64,000 bases of DNA from Enterovirga aerilata (GTDB lineage: Bacteria > Pseudomonadota > Alphaproteobacteria > Rhizobiales > Beijerinckiaceae). Location: positions 62,001 through 126,000 of the forward strand of contig NZ_JABEPP010000001.1 of assembly GCF_013044135.1 (NCBI RefSeq). Reading direction: 5' to 3'. Both the position numbers and the translations under genes were made by a program. Below, in pieces: positions 48,081 to 56,651 of this stretch (its first letter is position 1; each line of letters opens with the position of its first letter). The notes under the pieces were generated by a model. The model was not told the origin of the DNA, did not search any database, and worked only from the letters and a program-made list of their open reading frames with translations.

Positions 48081-48218
48081 CCCGCGAGCGCACCGCAAAT
48101 ATCTGATCCTGAAGGCGAATATCGCGGCTGCGAGCGCAGCCGGCCCAGCCGGATGCGCCATAATCGACGACACGGGAACGCCTGACCACCACCGAACACA
48201 CGATCGAGAGAGGCTCAC

Positions 48219-49190
48219 GTGCGATACGGATTGAAACACCTTCTGGTCGGCCTCGTTTTGATGGCCGCTTTCGGCTCCGGCGCCGCGAGGGCGCAGTCGA
48301 TGGTCATCGCGACCGGCGTCGATCCGGCCTTCGCGGCCTTCTACGTCGCCAACCAGGCCGGCATCTTCAAGAAGAACGGCCTCAACGTCGACCTCAAGAC
48401 CGGGCCGAGCGGCAGCACGATGGCCTCGCTCGTCATCGGCAACCAAGCACAGGCAGCGATGTCCTCCGAGCAGGGCGGCATCCAGAACTTCAACCGGAGC
48501 TCCGACGTCGTCGTCGTGTCGGAGGGCACGCAGATGGTCGGCTTCCACGGTCTCGTGGCGCGTGGCCACAAGACCCTCGACGAGCTGAAAGGAAAGAAGA
48601 TCGGCGTCGCGAAGGGCACGGGCGGCGAGGCGTTCTGGCTCGCCATGCTGCAGAACAAGGGCCTGAAGGCGACAGACTTCCAGGTCGTCCAGGTCGAAGC
48701 GCCGGAGATGATCGCGGCGCTCGAGCGCGGCGACATCGTCGGCTTCGCGGCCTGGGAGCCCTGGCTCGCCAAGGCGCGCCGCGCCGTCCCGAATACCGTT
48801 CTGGTCATCGACGACGTCGGCATCATGAGCCCGCGCGCCTTCGTCTACATGAACAAGCCGTGGGTGCTGAAGAACGGCGCCGCGGCCGAGACCTTCCTGA
48901 AGTCCCTGATGGAGGCGAGCGACATCATCACCAAGCAGCCGAAGGAAGCGGCGGCCTATGTCGCCAAGCAGCTCAACTTGGACCTCGACCTCACGGAGGA
49001 GCTGATGCCGAAAGTGCCGAGCAAATTCCAGCTCACGCAGGACAGCATCAAGGCGCTGCAATTCGCAGAAGGCGTGCTGAAGGAAGGCGGCCGCCTGGTA
49101 AAGCCGGTCGATTACGGGAAATTCATCTACCCGGACCTGCTGAAGAAGCTCCGGCCGGAGGCGGTGAGCTACGAGGTTCCGAAATCCTGA
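48219..49190 (+). CDS. NitT/TauT-family ABC transporter substrate-binding protein
   Basis: 323 residues with a signal peptide (LMAAFGSGAARAQ) and an NMT1/SsuA-like fold: ATGVDPAFAAFYVANQAGIF, KKNGLNVDLKTGPSGSTMAS, GLVARGHKTLDELKGKKIGV and AALERGDIVGFAAWEPW. The family binds sulfonates, nitrate, thiamine precursors or aromatic acids. The GTG start follows GAGAGG. First gene of a transporter-plus-enzyme unit. Confidence 0.92.
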   Translation: MRYGLKHLLVGLVLMAAFGSGAARAQSMVIATGVDPAFAAFYVANQAGIFKKNGLNVDLKTGPSGSTMASLVIGNQAQAAMSSEQGGIQNFNRSSDVVVVSEGTQMVGFHGLVARGHKTLDELKGKKIGVAKGTGGEAFWLAMLQNKGLKATDFQVVQVEAPEMIAALERGDIVGFAAWEPWLAKARRAVPNTVLVIDDVGIMSPRAFVYMNKPWVLKNGAAAETFLKSLMEASDIITKQPKEAAAYVAKQLNLDLDLTEELMPKVPSKFQLTQDSIKALQFAEGVLKEGGRLVKPVDYGKFIYPDLLKKLRPEAVSYEVPKS

Positions 49191-49291
49191 GCATCGCGGG
49201 AGACCGCCCCGGCCTCCCGCCCGACGACAGATCCCGCCCCGATCGAGCTCGAGGCGGGAGCAGGCGAGCCAGTGTGGGAAAAGAACGGCCG

Positions 49292-50080
49292 ATGGCGTTT
49301 CTCGAGCTGAAGAACGTGTCCAAGAGCTTCGTCTCCTCGCGAAGCCGCAGCACCTCGCTGGCGGTGCGCGACTTCGACCTCGAGATCGCGCCGGGCGAGT
49401 TCTTCTGCCTCCTCGGGCCCTCGGGATGCGGCAAGTCGACGGTCCTGACGATGCTGGCCGGGTTCGAGCATCCGACCGGCGGCGAGATCCGCGTCAACGG
49501 GCAGCCGGTCGAAGGACCGTCGAAGGACCGGTGCGTCGTCTTCCAGGGCGACGATTCCCTCTACCCCTGGCTGACCGCCGCGCACAACGTGGAGTTCGGA
49601 CTGCGCATGGCCGGCATGCCGAGCGCCGAACGAAGGCAGAAGGTCGAGGCCGCACTCGGGCTCGTCGGGCTCTCCGGGCAGGGCTCGAAATTCCCCGCCG
49701 AGCTGTCCGGCGGCATGCGCCAGCGCATCCAGATTGCCCGCGCGCTCGTGATTCAGCCGAAGGTGCTCCTGATGGACGAGCCGTTCGGCGCGCTCGATGC
49801 GCAGACGCGGCATGTCATGCAGCACGAATTGCGCAAGATCTGGCTGGCGACGAAAAGTACCGTCGTCTTCATCACCCATGACATCGACGAGGCGATCCTG
49901 CTCGGCACGCGCGTCGGCGTGATGACGGCCGGTCCCGGCGGGACGCTGCGCGACGTCGTGACAATCAACATCGAGGGCGAACGCGACCGCCTCGATCCTG
50001 CCTATACGCGATACTACGCCGAGGTGCATGGCATGATCCGCGACGAAGTGGCGAAGTCCGTGAGGGCGATGGCCGCGTGA
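49292..50080 (+). CDS. NitT/TauT-family ABC transporter, ATP-binding protein
   Basis: 262 residues: Walker A LGPSGCGKSTVLTMLAGFEH, Q-loop VFQGDDSLYPWLTAAHNVEF, signature LSGGMRQRIQIARALV, Walker B VLLMDEPFGALDAQTR and FITHDIDEAILL. It is of the SsuB/TauB class. ATG 49292 chosen; a GTG at 49274 is in frame. Its stop overlaps the permease GTG (GTGA at 50077). Confidence 0.94.
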   Translation: MAFLELKNVSKSFVSSRSRSTSLAVRDFDLEIAPGEFFCLLGPSGCGKSTVLTMLAGFEHPTGGEIRVNGQPVEGPSKDRCVVFQGDDSLYPWLTAAHNVEFGLRMAGMPSAERRQKVEAALGLVGLSGQGSKFPAELSGGMRQRIQIARALVIQPKVLLMDEPFGALDAQTRHVMQHELRKIWLATKSTVVFITHDIDEAILLGTRVGVMTAGPGGTLRDVVTINIEGERDRLDPAYTRYYAEVHGMIRDEVAKSVRAMAA

Positions 50081-50904
50081 CCCCCTCCAAGACTGCCACC
50101 CTGCCGCCTCCCATCGCCATCCCGAGACCCGCCTTGGGCCCGATCGCCAGATTTCTCGTCGCAATCCTCCCGTCGATCATCGGCTTCCTCAGCCTGTTTG
50201 TCGCGTGGCACGTGGCGGCCGCCTATCTCGTCCAGTCCGTGCTGTTCCCGACGCCGCTCGCCACGTTCGGCAAAGGGCTGGAGCTCGCGCTATCCGGGCA
50301 GCTCTGGATCCAGATCGGGGCGAGCCTGAAACGCATCATCCTCGGCTTCGCGGCGGGCTCGCTGATTGCGATCCCGATCGGGCTTGCGATCGGGAGCTTC
50401 CGCACGTTCCGCAAGCTCGTCGAGCCTTGGACCGAGTGTCTGCGCTTCATCCCTTCGGTCGCTCTCATCACCATCGCCGTGATCTGGTTCGGCATCGGCG
50501 AGGAATCAAAGATCTTCCTCATCATCTACGCGACCGTGTTCATCGTGATCCTGAACACCGCGGCCGGGGTCTCGGCGATCACGCCGAACAAGATCCGCGC
50601 GGCCCAGGCGCTCGGCGCGACACGCTGGCAGGTCTTCGCCTTCGTCGGGCTGCCGGCGACGGTTCCCTACATCCTCACGGGGATGCGCCTGGCGATGGCC
50701 AACGCCTTCACGACGATCGTCGCGGCCGAGATGATCGCCGCGAATGCCGGCCTCGGCGTGATGCTGTGGGACGGGCGCATGTTCATGATGATCGAGGAGA
50801 TCTTCGTCTCCCTCGTGTGCCTCGGCGCGCTCGGCTTCATCACCGACCGGCTCTTCCGCCTCGCCATCCTGAGATTCGCCGGGCGCTTTTCGCCGACCAT
50901 GTGA
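50077..50904 (+). CDS. NitT/TauT-family ABC transporter, permease
   Basis: 275 residues with about six transmembrane helices. The family loop QIGASLKRIILGFAAGSLIA and the EAA-type segment IRAAQALGATRWQVFAFVGL are clear. GTG start overlaps the ATPase stop. Together with the two preceding genes it makes a complete importer. Confidence 0.93.
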   Translation: MTPSKTATLPPPIAIPRPALGPIARFLVAILPSIIGFLSLFVAWHVAAAYLVQSVLFPTPLATFGKGLELALSGQLWIQIGASLKRIILGFAAGSLIAIPIGLAIGSFRTFRKLVEPWTECLRFIPSVALITIAVIWFGIGEESKIFLIIYATVFIVILNTAAGVSAITPNKIRAAQALGATRWQVFAFVGLPATVPYILTGMRLAMANAFTTIVAAEMIAANAGLGVMLWDGRMFMMIEEIFVSLVCLGALGFITDRLFRLAILRFAGRFSPTM

Positions 50905-51021
50905 GGCGGGCGCAGTCCGCCGGATTTCAGCACGCTGCCCAAGCCCCCGCGCGGCGCCGGCGCGGCCGGAGCCTGACGCACGCAAGCCGGGTATCGAGAC
51001 GCCGCCGGAGGACGTAGGAGA

Positions 51022-52035
51022 ATGACAGTCAGAAAACCCGTCGGGATCGCCGTGGTCGGCTGTGGCCGGATCGTTCACGCCCATGCCGACGCGATCGCCC
51101 AGCAGCCGGACGTGGCGCGGCTTGTCGCCTTCGTCGACACGGACCTCGCCCTCGCGCAGAACATGGCGGCGCGATACGGCGCCCCGCACGCCTTCGGCAG
51201 CGTCGCGGAAGCGCTCGCGCATCCGGAGATCGAGGCCGTCGATCTCTGCCTGCCGATCGAGGCGCATGGGCCGGTGACGATCGAATGCCTGCGCGGCGGC
51301 CGGCACGTCATCGTCGAGAAGCCCATGGCGCAGGATGCGGCGACAGCCTACGCCATGAACGCGGCGGCGAAGGCGGCCGGGCGCGTCCTCGTGGTCGGCC
51401 AGTCGCGGCGCCATTCGTCCGCGGTGGGCTACGTGCGGGACAACCTCGCGAGCTTCGGGCGGCTGCGCTCCCTTCAGGCGGCCTTTTGCATGTACTGGGA
51501 CGGGCCTCAGGTGCCCTGGTGGGCGGAGCGGACGCCGGAGGAAGGGCTCGTCATCCCCCAGCTCGGATCCCACGCGCTCGACTTCGTGCAGCTCATCATG
51601 GGCGAGCGGCCGACGACCGTCTATTGCCAGACCCATCGCTGGCGCGACTGCTGGAAGGCCGAGGACGAGGTCATGATGCTGCTAACCTACCCGTCCGGCC
51701 GGCTTGCCACGGCGCTTCTCTCCTACAACCAGCGGCCCTTCTTCGAGCGGCACTTCCTCCTGTTCGACGATTGCTTCGTGGAGGTGCGGGATTCGAAGAC
51801 GGTGCTGGTCGACGACCGTGTGGTCCTTGCGCCGCCGGAGGACGACCCCGACGGCGAGCTGATCACCAACGAGCTGTTCAAGAACCAGCTCCGGGATTTC
51901 GTCCTGGCGATCGAGGGCCGGCCGAGCCGCAGCGCCTTCGCGCCCGAGACGGCGCAGCAGATCGAGATCCTCGATGCGGCCCTGGCTTCCTCGCTCTCGG
52001 GCCAGCCCGTGCAGCTCGGGCCGCTGCCGGCGTGA
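51022..52035 (+). CDS. Gfo/Idh/MocA-family oxidoreductase
   Basis: 337 residues. N-terminal Rossmann motif GIAVVGCGRIVHAHADAIAQ, AVDLCLPIEAHGPVTIECLR, and the family signature VIVEKPMAQDAATAYAMN (catalytic EKP Lys), then the C-terminal beta domain (GLVIPQLGSHALDFVQLIMG with a candidate active His). Members oxidise or reduce sugars, inositols and related alcohols using NAD(P). It sits between the transporter and a D-serine ammonia-lyase-like gene and should act on the imported compound. Confidence 0.92.
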   Translation: MTVRKPVGIAVVGCGRIVHAHADAIAQQPDVARLVAFVDTDLALAQNMAARYGAPHAFGSVAEALAHPEIEAVDLCLPIEAHGPVTIECLRGGRHVIVEKPMAQDAATAYAMNAAAKAAGRVLVVGQSRRHSSAVGYVRDNLASFGRLRSLQAAFCMYWDGPQVPWWAERTPEEGLVIPQLGSHALDFVQLIMGERPTTVYCQTHRWRDCWKAEDEVMMLLTYPSGRLATALLSYNQRPFFERHFLLFDDCFVEVRDSKTVLVDDRVVLAPPEDDPDGELITNELFKNQLRDFVLAIEGRPSRSAFAPETAQQIEILDAALASSLSGQPVQLGPLPA

Positions 52036-52040
52036 GCGCC

Positions 52041-53297
52041 ATGCTGTGGAAAGATGGCGTCCCGGCGGAGGTCCGCGCCGGGCGTCCGATCGTCTGGTGG
52101 AACGACCGGGGAGCGGCTCCCGCCCCGCCGACGGTGGATGTCGACGAAGCCTTGCGGGAGGTCGCGTGGGGCCGCCCGTTCCTGCGCGCCATCTTTCCCG
52201 AGCTAGAGGCGACCGAAGGGAGGATCGAATCTCCCTTGATCCCATTGGGTGGCGGCGGCTGGAGCGTTCCCGGCCCGCTCTATGCCAAAGCCGACCACGC
52301 CCTGCCACTCACCGGCAGCGTCAAGGCGCGCGGCGGCATGTACGAGGTCCTGGGACATGCGAAGGAGGTCGCCTGCGCGGCCGGATTGCTGCCGGAGGGG
52401 ACGTCGTCCGAACTGCTCGCCTCGGACGCCGCCCGCACCCTCTTCGCGGCGCGCCGCATCGCCGTCGGCAGCACGGGCAATCTCGGCTACAGTATCGGCA
52501 TCCTCGGCCGAGCGCTCGGCTTCGCGGTCGTCGTGCACATGTCGCGCGACGCGAAAGCCTGGAAGAAGGCCCGGCTGCGTGACATCGGCGCCACGGTGAT
52601 CGAGCACGAGGGCGACTACGCTGCCGCCGTCGCCAGCGCGCGGGAGGCGAGCCGCGCCGACCCGTCGAGCTATTTCGTCGACGACGAGAGTTCCCTGCCG
52701 CTCTTTAAAGGCTACATGTGCGGCGGCTTGGAGCTTGCCGACCAGCTAGCCGCCTTCGGCCTCGTGCCTTTGCCGGAACGGCCGCTCGACGTGCTGATCC
52801 CCTGCGGAGTCGGAGGGGCTCCGGCTGGCATCGCTTATGGCCTGAAGCACGCTTACGGCGAAGCGGTCCGCCTTATCCTGGTAGAGCCGACGCAATCGCC
52901 CTGTGTGTTGATCCGGCTCGCGGGTCTTGGCGTCATGAAATCCGTCTACGATGTCGGGCTTACGAACGCCACCCTCGCGGACGGCCTTGCGGTTCCGAGC
53001 GCCTCCGAACTCGCCTGCGCGATGGCCGGCGCCCTGATCGGGTCCGTCGTTACGGTGTCGGACGAGAGCCTCCTCGCCGCCTGCCGGGCTGCCTGGAGGG
53101 ATCATGGCCTCAAGCTCGAGCTGTCCGGAGCCGCGGGTCTTGCCGCGCTCGGCGCATTCTACAATGATCTCAGGAGGCGAGGTGGGCCGGATCCCACCGC
53201 AACCATTGTTTGGACGACAGGCGGGGCGCACCTTCCGGAATTTGAGTTTCGAGCAATGCTTGCCGCGGCTGGGACCTCGGCTGCGCAGGTCGACTAA
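52041..53297 (+). CDS. D-serine ammonia-lyase-like PLP enzyme
   Basis: 418 residues of the DsdA group. Motifs: PLIPLGGGGWSVPGPLYAKAD, PLP Lys95 in LTGSVKARGGMYEVL, GSTGNLGYSIGILG (phosphate/carboxylate loop), YFVDDESSLPLFKGY, IPCGVGGAPAGIAYGL and the end WTTGGAHLPEFEF. DsdA enzymes dehydrate D-serine to pyruvate and ammonia. The ATG at 52041 is used; a GTG at 52032 overlaps the upstream stop and is equally possible. No DsdC regulator or serine permease adjoins, so the true substrate may be another D-hydroxyamino acid. Confidence 0.9.
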   Translation: MLWKDGVPAEVRAGRPIVWWNDRGAAPAPPTVDVDEALREVAWGRPFLRAIFPELEATEGRIESPLIPLGGGGWSVPGPLYAKADHALPLTGSVKARGGMYEVLGHAKEVACAAGLLPEGTSSELLASDAARTLFAARRIAVGSTGNLGYSIGILGRALGFAVVVHMSRDAKAWKKARLRDIGATVIEHEGDYAAAVASAREASRADPSSYFVDDESSLPLFKGYMCGGLELADQLAAFGLVPLPERPLDVLIPCGVGGAPAGIAYGLKHAYGEAVRLILVEPTQSPCVLIRLAGLGVMKSVYDVGLTNATLADGLAVPSASELACAMAGALIGSVVTVSDESLLAACRAAWRDHGLKLELSGAAGLAALGAFYNDLRRRGGPDPTATIVWTTGGAHLPEFEFRAMLAAAGTSAAQVD

Positions 53298-53410
53298 GAG
53301 CCCGTCCCGAAAGGGTTGCGTGATCGGGCAGACTTGATTCCAGAAGGGTGCTGAAGCCTGACCTGGATGCGCCATGTGGCCCCCGAGACCTGCGTCTGTG
53401 CTGGCAGGAG

Positions 53411-53532
53411 GTGATTGACCAGGCCGTGGCGCTCATCGCGATCGAGGCGACGCACTGGACGGCCCGCCGCCATGGTCAAGGCCGTCGGGATCAGCGTCTC
53501 GTCGGTCCAGCGCATCTGGAAAGCGCACGGGC
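53411..53532 (+). pseudogene. IS630-family transposase scrap
   Basis: A broken segment resembling the central part of IS630-type transposases. ALIAIEATHWTA is in one frame and, after a shift near 53468, MVKAVGISVSSVQRIWKAHG is in another; the intact family reads ATHWSTRSMAKA..SVSSVQRIW. It joins directly to an IS3 fragment at about 53533. The 110 bases before it carry no gene. Confidence 0.65.
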
Positions 53533-53982
53533 TCAGCGACGAGACGTTCTATACGCTATGGCGGGATGGAAGTCTCCGACGCTCGGCGGCTGAAGGCGCT
53601 CGACGAGGAGAACCGCAAACTGAAGAAGCTCCTGGCTGAGGCGATGCTCGACGCGGCGACGCTGCGCGAGGCTCTCGGAAAAACTTCTGATGCCGGTGCG
53701 CGGAGAACAGCCGTGACCTGGACGATCAAGGAGAAAGGCTATTCGCAGCGGCGCGCCTGCAGGCTGATCGGCATGGAGCCGAAGACGTCTCGCTACGTGT
53801 CGACCCGGCCTGAGGACGTCGGCTTGCGAGCACGCCTTCGAGCTCTGGCAGCGGAACGGCGGCGGTTCGGCTATCGACGGCTGCACATCCTGCTGGGGAG
53901 CGAGGGTGTCACTCTCAATCACAAGAAGCTCTTCCGGCTCTCTGCTTGCGGCGGACTCGAAAGGCCGGTTCGTCAATCTTGA
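53533..53982 (+). pseudogene. IS3-family transposase fragment (OrfA end plus OrfB start)
   Basis: SDETFYTLWRDGMEVSDARR, LKALDEENRKLKKLLAEAML is the C-terminal half of an OrfA. In the same open frame it passes into OrfB (KGYSQRRACRLIGMEPKTSR, AERRRFGYRRLHILL, LNHKKLFRL) and breaks at SACGGLERP, where the family continues YREEGL. The integrase catalytic core is gone, so it is a truncated relic. OrfA and OrfB are normally joined by frameshifting; here they lie in one frame through small deletions. Confidence 0.78.
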
Positions 53983-54011
53983 GATCAAGCCGCACTTTCC
54001 AGCGACCCGCC

Positions 54012-54080
54012 TCAGCGCCCGATCAGGCTCCTCGCCACGATCAGCCGCATGATCTCGTTGGTGCCTTCCACCTGAGCCAT
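54012..54080 (-). pseudogene. C-terminal remnant of an acyl-CoA dehydrogenase
   Basis: The minus strand from 54080 to the TGA at 54012 reads MAQVEGTNEIMRLIVARSLI then GR and stop. EGTNEIMRLIVARxLxG is the invariant C-terminus of acyl-CoA dehydrogenases. Just upstream the frame hits a TAG, so only about 22 codons survive. The IS3 fragment lies on the other side. mmsA is encoded 1 kb upstream on the same strand, and in many alphaproteobacteria an isobutyryl-CoA dehydrogenase gene neighbours mmsA; this may be what is left of it. Confidence 0.75.
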
Positions 54081-54152
54081 GACGCAAAGCCCATGCTATC
54101 AGAACAGATAGCAAGCGGGACGCGTCGCGTCGAGCACGGCTTCGGCCCCAGG

Positions 54153-54482
54153 TCACCTAAGCGCATCCACCTCGCATTTGGCATAGGCGGCAGCAGCCGT
54201 GACATAGGCGTTCAGCTTGGCGACATAGGCTTCGGCGGCGCTTTTGAAGGCCGGCACCTGCGCATTGTACGCCGTCACCTCGTCGTTGAACTTGTATGCC
54301 TCCCAGCCGAGGCAGCCAGGCGTGCCGGGCTGCTTGTCGACGCAGGGTCCCTTGACGGGCGCAGGCAGCTTGGCCGGGCGGGCGGCCGGGTCGGGAGGGG
54401 CCGGGGCGGTGCAGGCCGCAAGGGCAGGGGTTGCCGTGCAGCAGGCTGCCGCGAGCGCGAGGAGCGCGATCCGTCTTCTCAT
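54153..54482 (-). CDS. Small secreted hypothetical protein
   Basis: 109 residues, not recognised. A signal peptide (MRRRIALLALAAACCTATPA then ALAACTAPAP) is followed by a Pro/Ala-rich stretch and a helical region (GCLGWEAYKFNDEVTAYNAQ, KSAAEAYVAKLNAYVTAAAA) ending YAKCEVDALR. Several Cys could form disulfides in the periplasm. The ATG overlaps the stop of the Uma2 gene (ATGA), so the two are co-expressed. Confidence 0.75.
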   Translation of the reverse strand: MRRRIALLALAAACCTATPALAACTAPAPPDPAARPAKLPAPVKGPCVDKQPGTPGCLGWEAYKFNDEVTAYNAQVPAFKSAAEAYVAKLNAYVTAAAAYAKCEVDALR

Positions 54483-55057
54483 GTCCCCTCTGCACCGGAC
54501 GGCGGCAGGAGATCCGCCACCGGGATCCGCAGGCCCGGCGGATCGAGGATGAGCTCGCCTGCCGAAAGGTCCTCCGATACGACCGCTCCGCCCTCGCCTC
54601 GTCGCCGGTGTGACACGATGCGGTCGTCCGGATCCACGACGAGATAGTGGGCGACGCTCTCGACCCGGAAGTAGTTGCGGGCCTTGCGACCCAGATCGCG
54701 ATAGGCCGTCGAGGGCGACAGGATTTCCACGATCACGACCGGCCGGTCGACGAAGCGGGCATCGCCCGGCAGACGAGGGCCGCACTGGATGATGACGTCG
54801 GGCTGGTAGGAGGTGGCGCGATCGATCCAGATCCCGGGTCCCTCGACGAAGACTTCGCAGGGCAGACCGGCCCTGGCGACCGTATCCGCTAGCACCCGTG
54901 AGATGGCGAACTTGGTTCGGGCGTGAACGATACGCTCCGGCGCCATCGCAATGACGACGCCGTCATCGAGCTCGTAGCGGCCATCATCGTCCCGCGCGTC
55001 GGCCCAGTCGAGGAACTCCTCGACCGTCATCCGTGCGGGAGCGAGTTGCGCGGACAT
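54479..55057 (-). CDS. Uma2-family (DUF820) endonuclease-like protein
   Basis: 192 residues with the PD-(D/E)XK-like Uma2 pattern: MTVEEFLDWADARDDDGRYE, LDDGVVIAMAPERIVHARTK, SYQPDVIIQCG (Asp), VVIVEILSPSTAYRDLGRKA (Glu, then Lys) and VAHYLVVDPDDRIV. Uma2 proteins are widespread, especially in Cyanobacteria; their role is unproven, though a nuclease fold is accepted. 57 bases separate its start (55057) from the mmsA stop (55114). Confidence 0.87.
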   Translation of the reverse strand: MSAQLAPARMTVEEFLDWADARDDDGRYELDDGVVIAMAPERIVHARTKFAISRVLADTVARAGLPCEVFVEGPGIWIDRATSYQPDVIIQCGPRLPGDARFVDRPVVIVEILSPSTAYRDLGRKARNYFRVESVAHYLVVDPDDRIVSHRRRGEGGAVVSEDLSAGELILDPPGLRIPVADLLPPSGAEGT

Positions 55058-55113
55058 GCGACCTTCTCCGGGCGGAACCCGCCCTCAGCGTAGCAGGTCC
55101 CGCTTGCCGCGGC

Positions 55114-56610
55114 CTACTGCATGGTCGGGATGACGAACTCCGCGCCCTCCTTGACCCCGGAGGGCCAGCGCGAGGTAACGGTCTTCGTCTTCGTGTAGAA
55201 GCGGATGGAATCCGGGCCGTGCTGGTTCAGGTCGCCGAAACCGGAGGCCTTCCAGCCGCCGAAGGTGTAATAGGCGATCGGGACCGGGATCGGCACGTTG
55301 ATGCCGACCATGCCCACATCGACCTTGGCGGCGAAGTCGCGCGCCGCGTCGCCGTCCCGGGTGAAGATCGCGACCCCGTTGCCGTATTCGTGCTCGGTCG
55401 GCAGGCGCAGCGCTTCGGCATAGTCCTTCGCCCGCACGACGGAGAGGACGGGCCCGAAGATCTCCTCCTTGTAGATGCGCATCTCGGGCGCCACCTCGTC
55501 GAAGAGGCAGCCGCCCATGTAGAAGCCGTTCTCGTAGCCCTGCAGCTTGAAGTTGCGGCCGTCGACGACGAGCTTCGCGCCCTCCTTGATGCCGAGATCC
55601 ACGTAGCCCTTGATCCGGTCCAGCGCGGCCTGGGTCACGACCGGGCCGAAATCGGCGGAGGGATCGGTGGACGGGCCGACCTTCAGGCTCTCCACCCGCG
55701 GGATCAGCTTCTCGACCAGCTTGTCGGCGGTCGCCTTCCCGACCGGCACCGCGACCGAGATCGCCATGCAGCGCTCGCCCGCCGAGCCATATCCCGCGCC
55801 GATCAGCGCGTCGACGGCCTGATCCATGTCGGCATCCGGCATGATGATCATGTGGTTCTTGGCGCCGCCGAAGCACTGCGCGCGCTTACCCGTGCCGGCG
55901 GCCCGGTGGTAGATGTACTGCGCGATCGGCGAGGAGCCGACGAAGCCGACAGCCTTGATGTCCGGATCGTCCAGGATCGCGTCGACGGCCTCCTTGTCGC
56001 CGTTGACGACGTTGAGGATGCCGGCCGGCAGGCCCGCCTCGATCATCAGTTCGGCCAGCCGCATCGGCACGCCGGGATCGCGCTCGGACGGCTTCAGGAT
56101 GAAGGCGTTGCCGCAGGCGATCGCCGGGCCGAACTTCCACATCGGGATCATGGCCGGAAAGTTGAACGGCGTGATGCCGGCCACGACGCCGAGCGGCTGG
56201 CGCATCGAGTAGATGTCGATGCCGGGGCCGGCGCCCTCGGTGTACTCGCCCTTCATCAGGTGCGGGATGCCGCAGGCGAACTCGACGACCTCGAGGCCGC
56301 GCTGGATGTCGCCCTTCGCGTCCGGGATCGTCTTGCCATGCTCGCGGGCGAGGAGCTCGGCGAGGGAATCGTATTCGCGCTGCACGAGGTCGAGAAACCG
56401 CATGAGGACGCGGGCGCGGCGCTGCGGGTTGGTCGCCGCCCAGGCGGGTTGCGCCGCTTTCGCATTCTCGACCGCGGCCCGAAGCTCGGCCTTGCTGGCG
56501 AGCGCAACCCGGGCCTGGACCTCGCCCGTCATCGGCTCGAACACGTCCGCATGGCGGCCCGACGTGCCCGCGACGGCCTTGCCGCCGATGAAATGCCCAA
56601 TGTCACGCAT
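55114..56610 (-). CDS. mmsA: Methylmalonate-semialdehyde dehydrogenase (CoA-acylating)
   Basis: 498 residues of the aldehyde dehydrogenase superfamily, MMSDH branch: ITPFNFPAMIPMWKFGPAIA, ILKPSERDPGVPMRLAELM, VGSSPIAQYIYHRAAGTGKR and the catalytic GSAGERCMAISVAVPVG. MmsA turns methylmalonate semialdehyde into propionyl-CoA in valine and thymine breakdown and also serves inositol catabolism. No mmsB or inositol genes adjoin it; a dehydrogenase remnant lies downstream. Start at ATG 56610. Confidence 0.93.
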   Translation of the reverse strand: MRDIGHFIGGKAVAGTSGRHADVFEPMTGEVQARVALASKAELRAAVENAKAAQPAWAATNPQRRARVLMRFLDLVQREYDSLAELLAREHGKTIPDAKGDIQRGLEVVEFACGIPHLMKGEYTEGAGPGIDIYSMRQPLGVVAGITPFNFPAMIPMWKFGPAIACGNAFILKPSERDPGVPMRLAELMIEAGLPAGILNVVNGDKEAVDAILDDPDIKAVGFVGSSPIAQYIYHRAAGTGKRAQCFGGAKNHMIIMPDADMDQAVDALIGAGYGSAGERCMAISVAVPVGKATADKLVEKLIPRVESLKVGPSTDPSADFGPVVTQAALDRIKGYVDLGIKEGAKLVVDGRNFKLQGYENGFYMGGCLFDEVAPEMRIYKEEIFGPVLSVVRAKDYAEALRLPTEHEYGNGVAIFTRDGDAARDFAAKVDVGMVGINVPIPVPIAYYTFGGWKASGFGDLNQHGPDSIRFYTKTKTVTSRWPSGVKEGAEFVIPTMQ

Positions 56611-56651
56611 GAGCGTGTCTCCCTATGGTCTGATGATGGCGCGTCGGCGGC

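Noticed and set aside
47209-48234. Intact 365-codon transposase gene running to 48234
   Set aside because: The frame stays open, but after about residue 255 it no longer encodes transposase sequence; the true continuation is in another frame, so it is a frameshifted fragment.
54095-54112. GCTATC-AGAACA-GATAGC hairpin near the dehydrogenase remnant
   Set aside because: Short stem with no adjacent gene start or T-run; may be an IS end but no partner repeat is visible.
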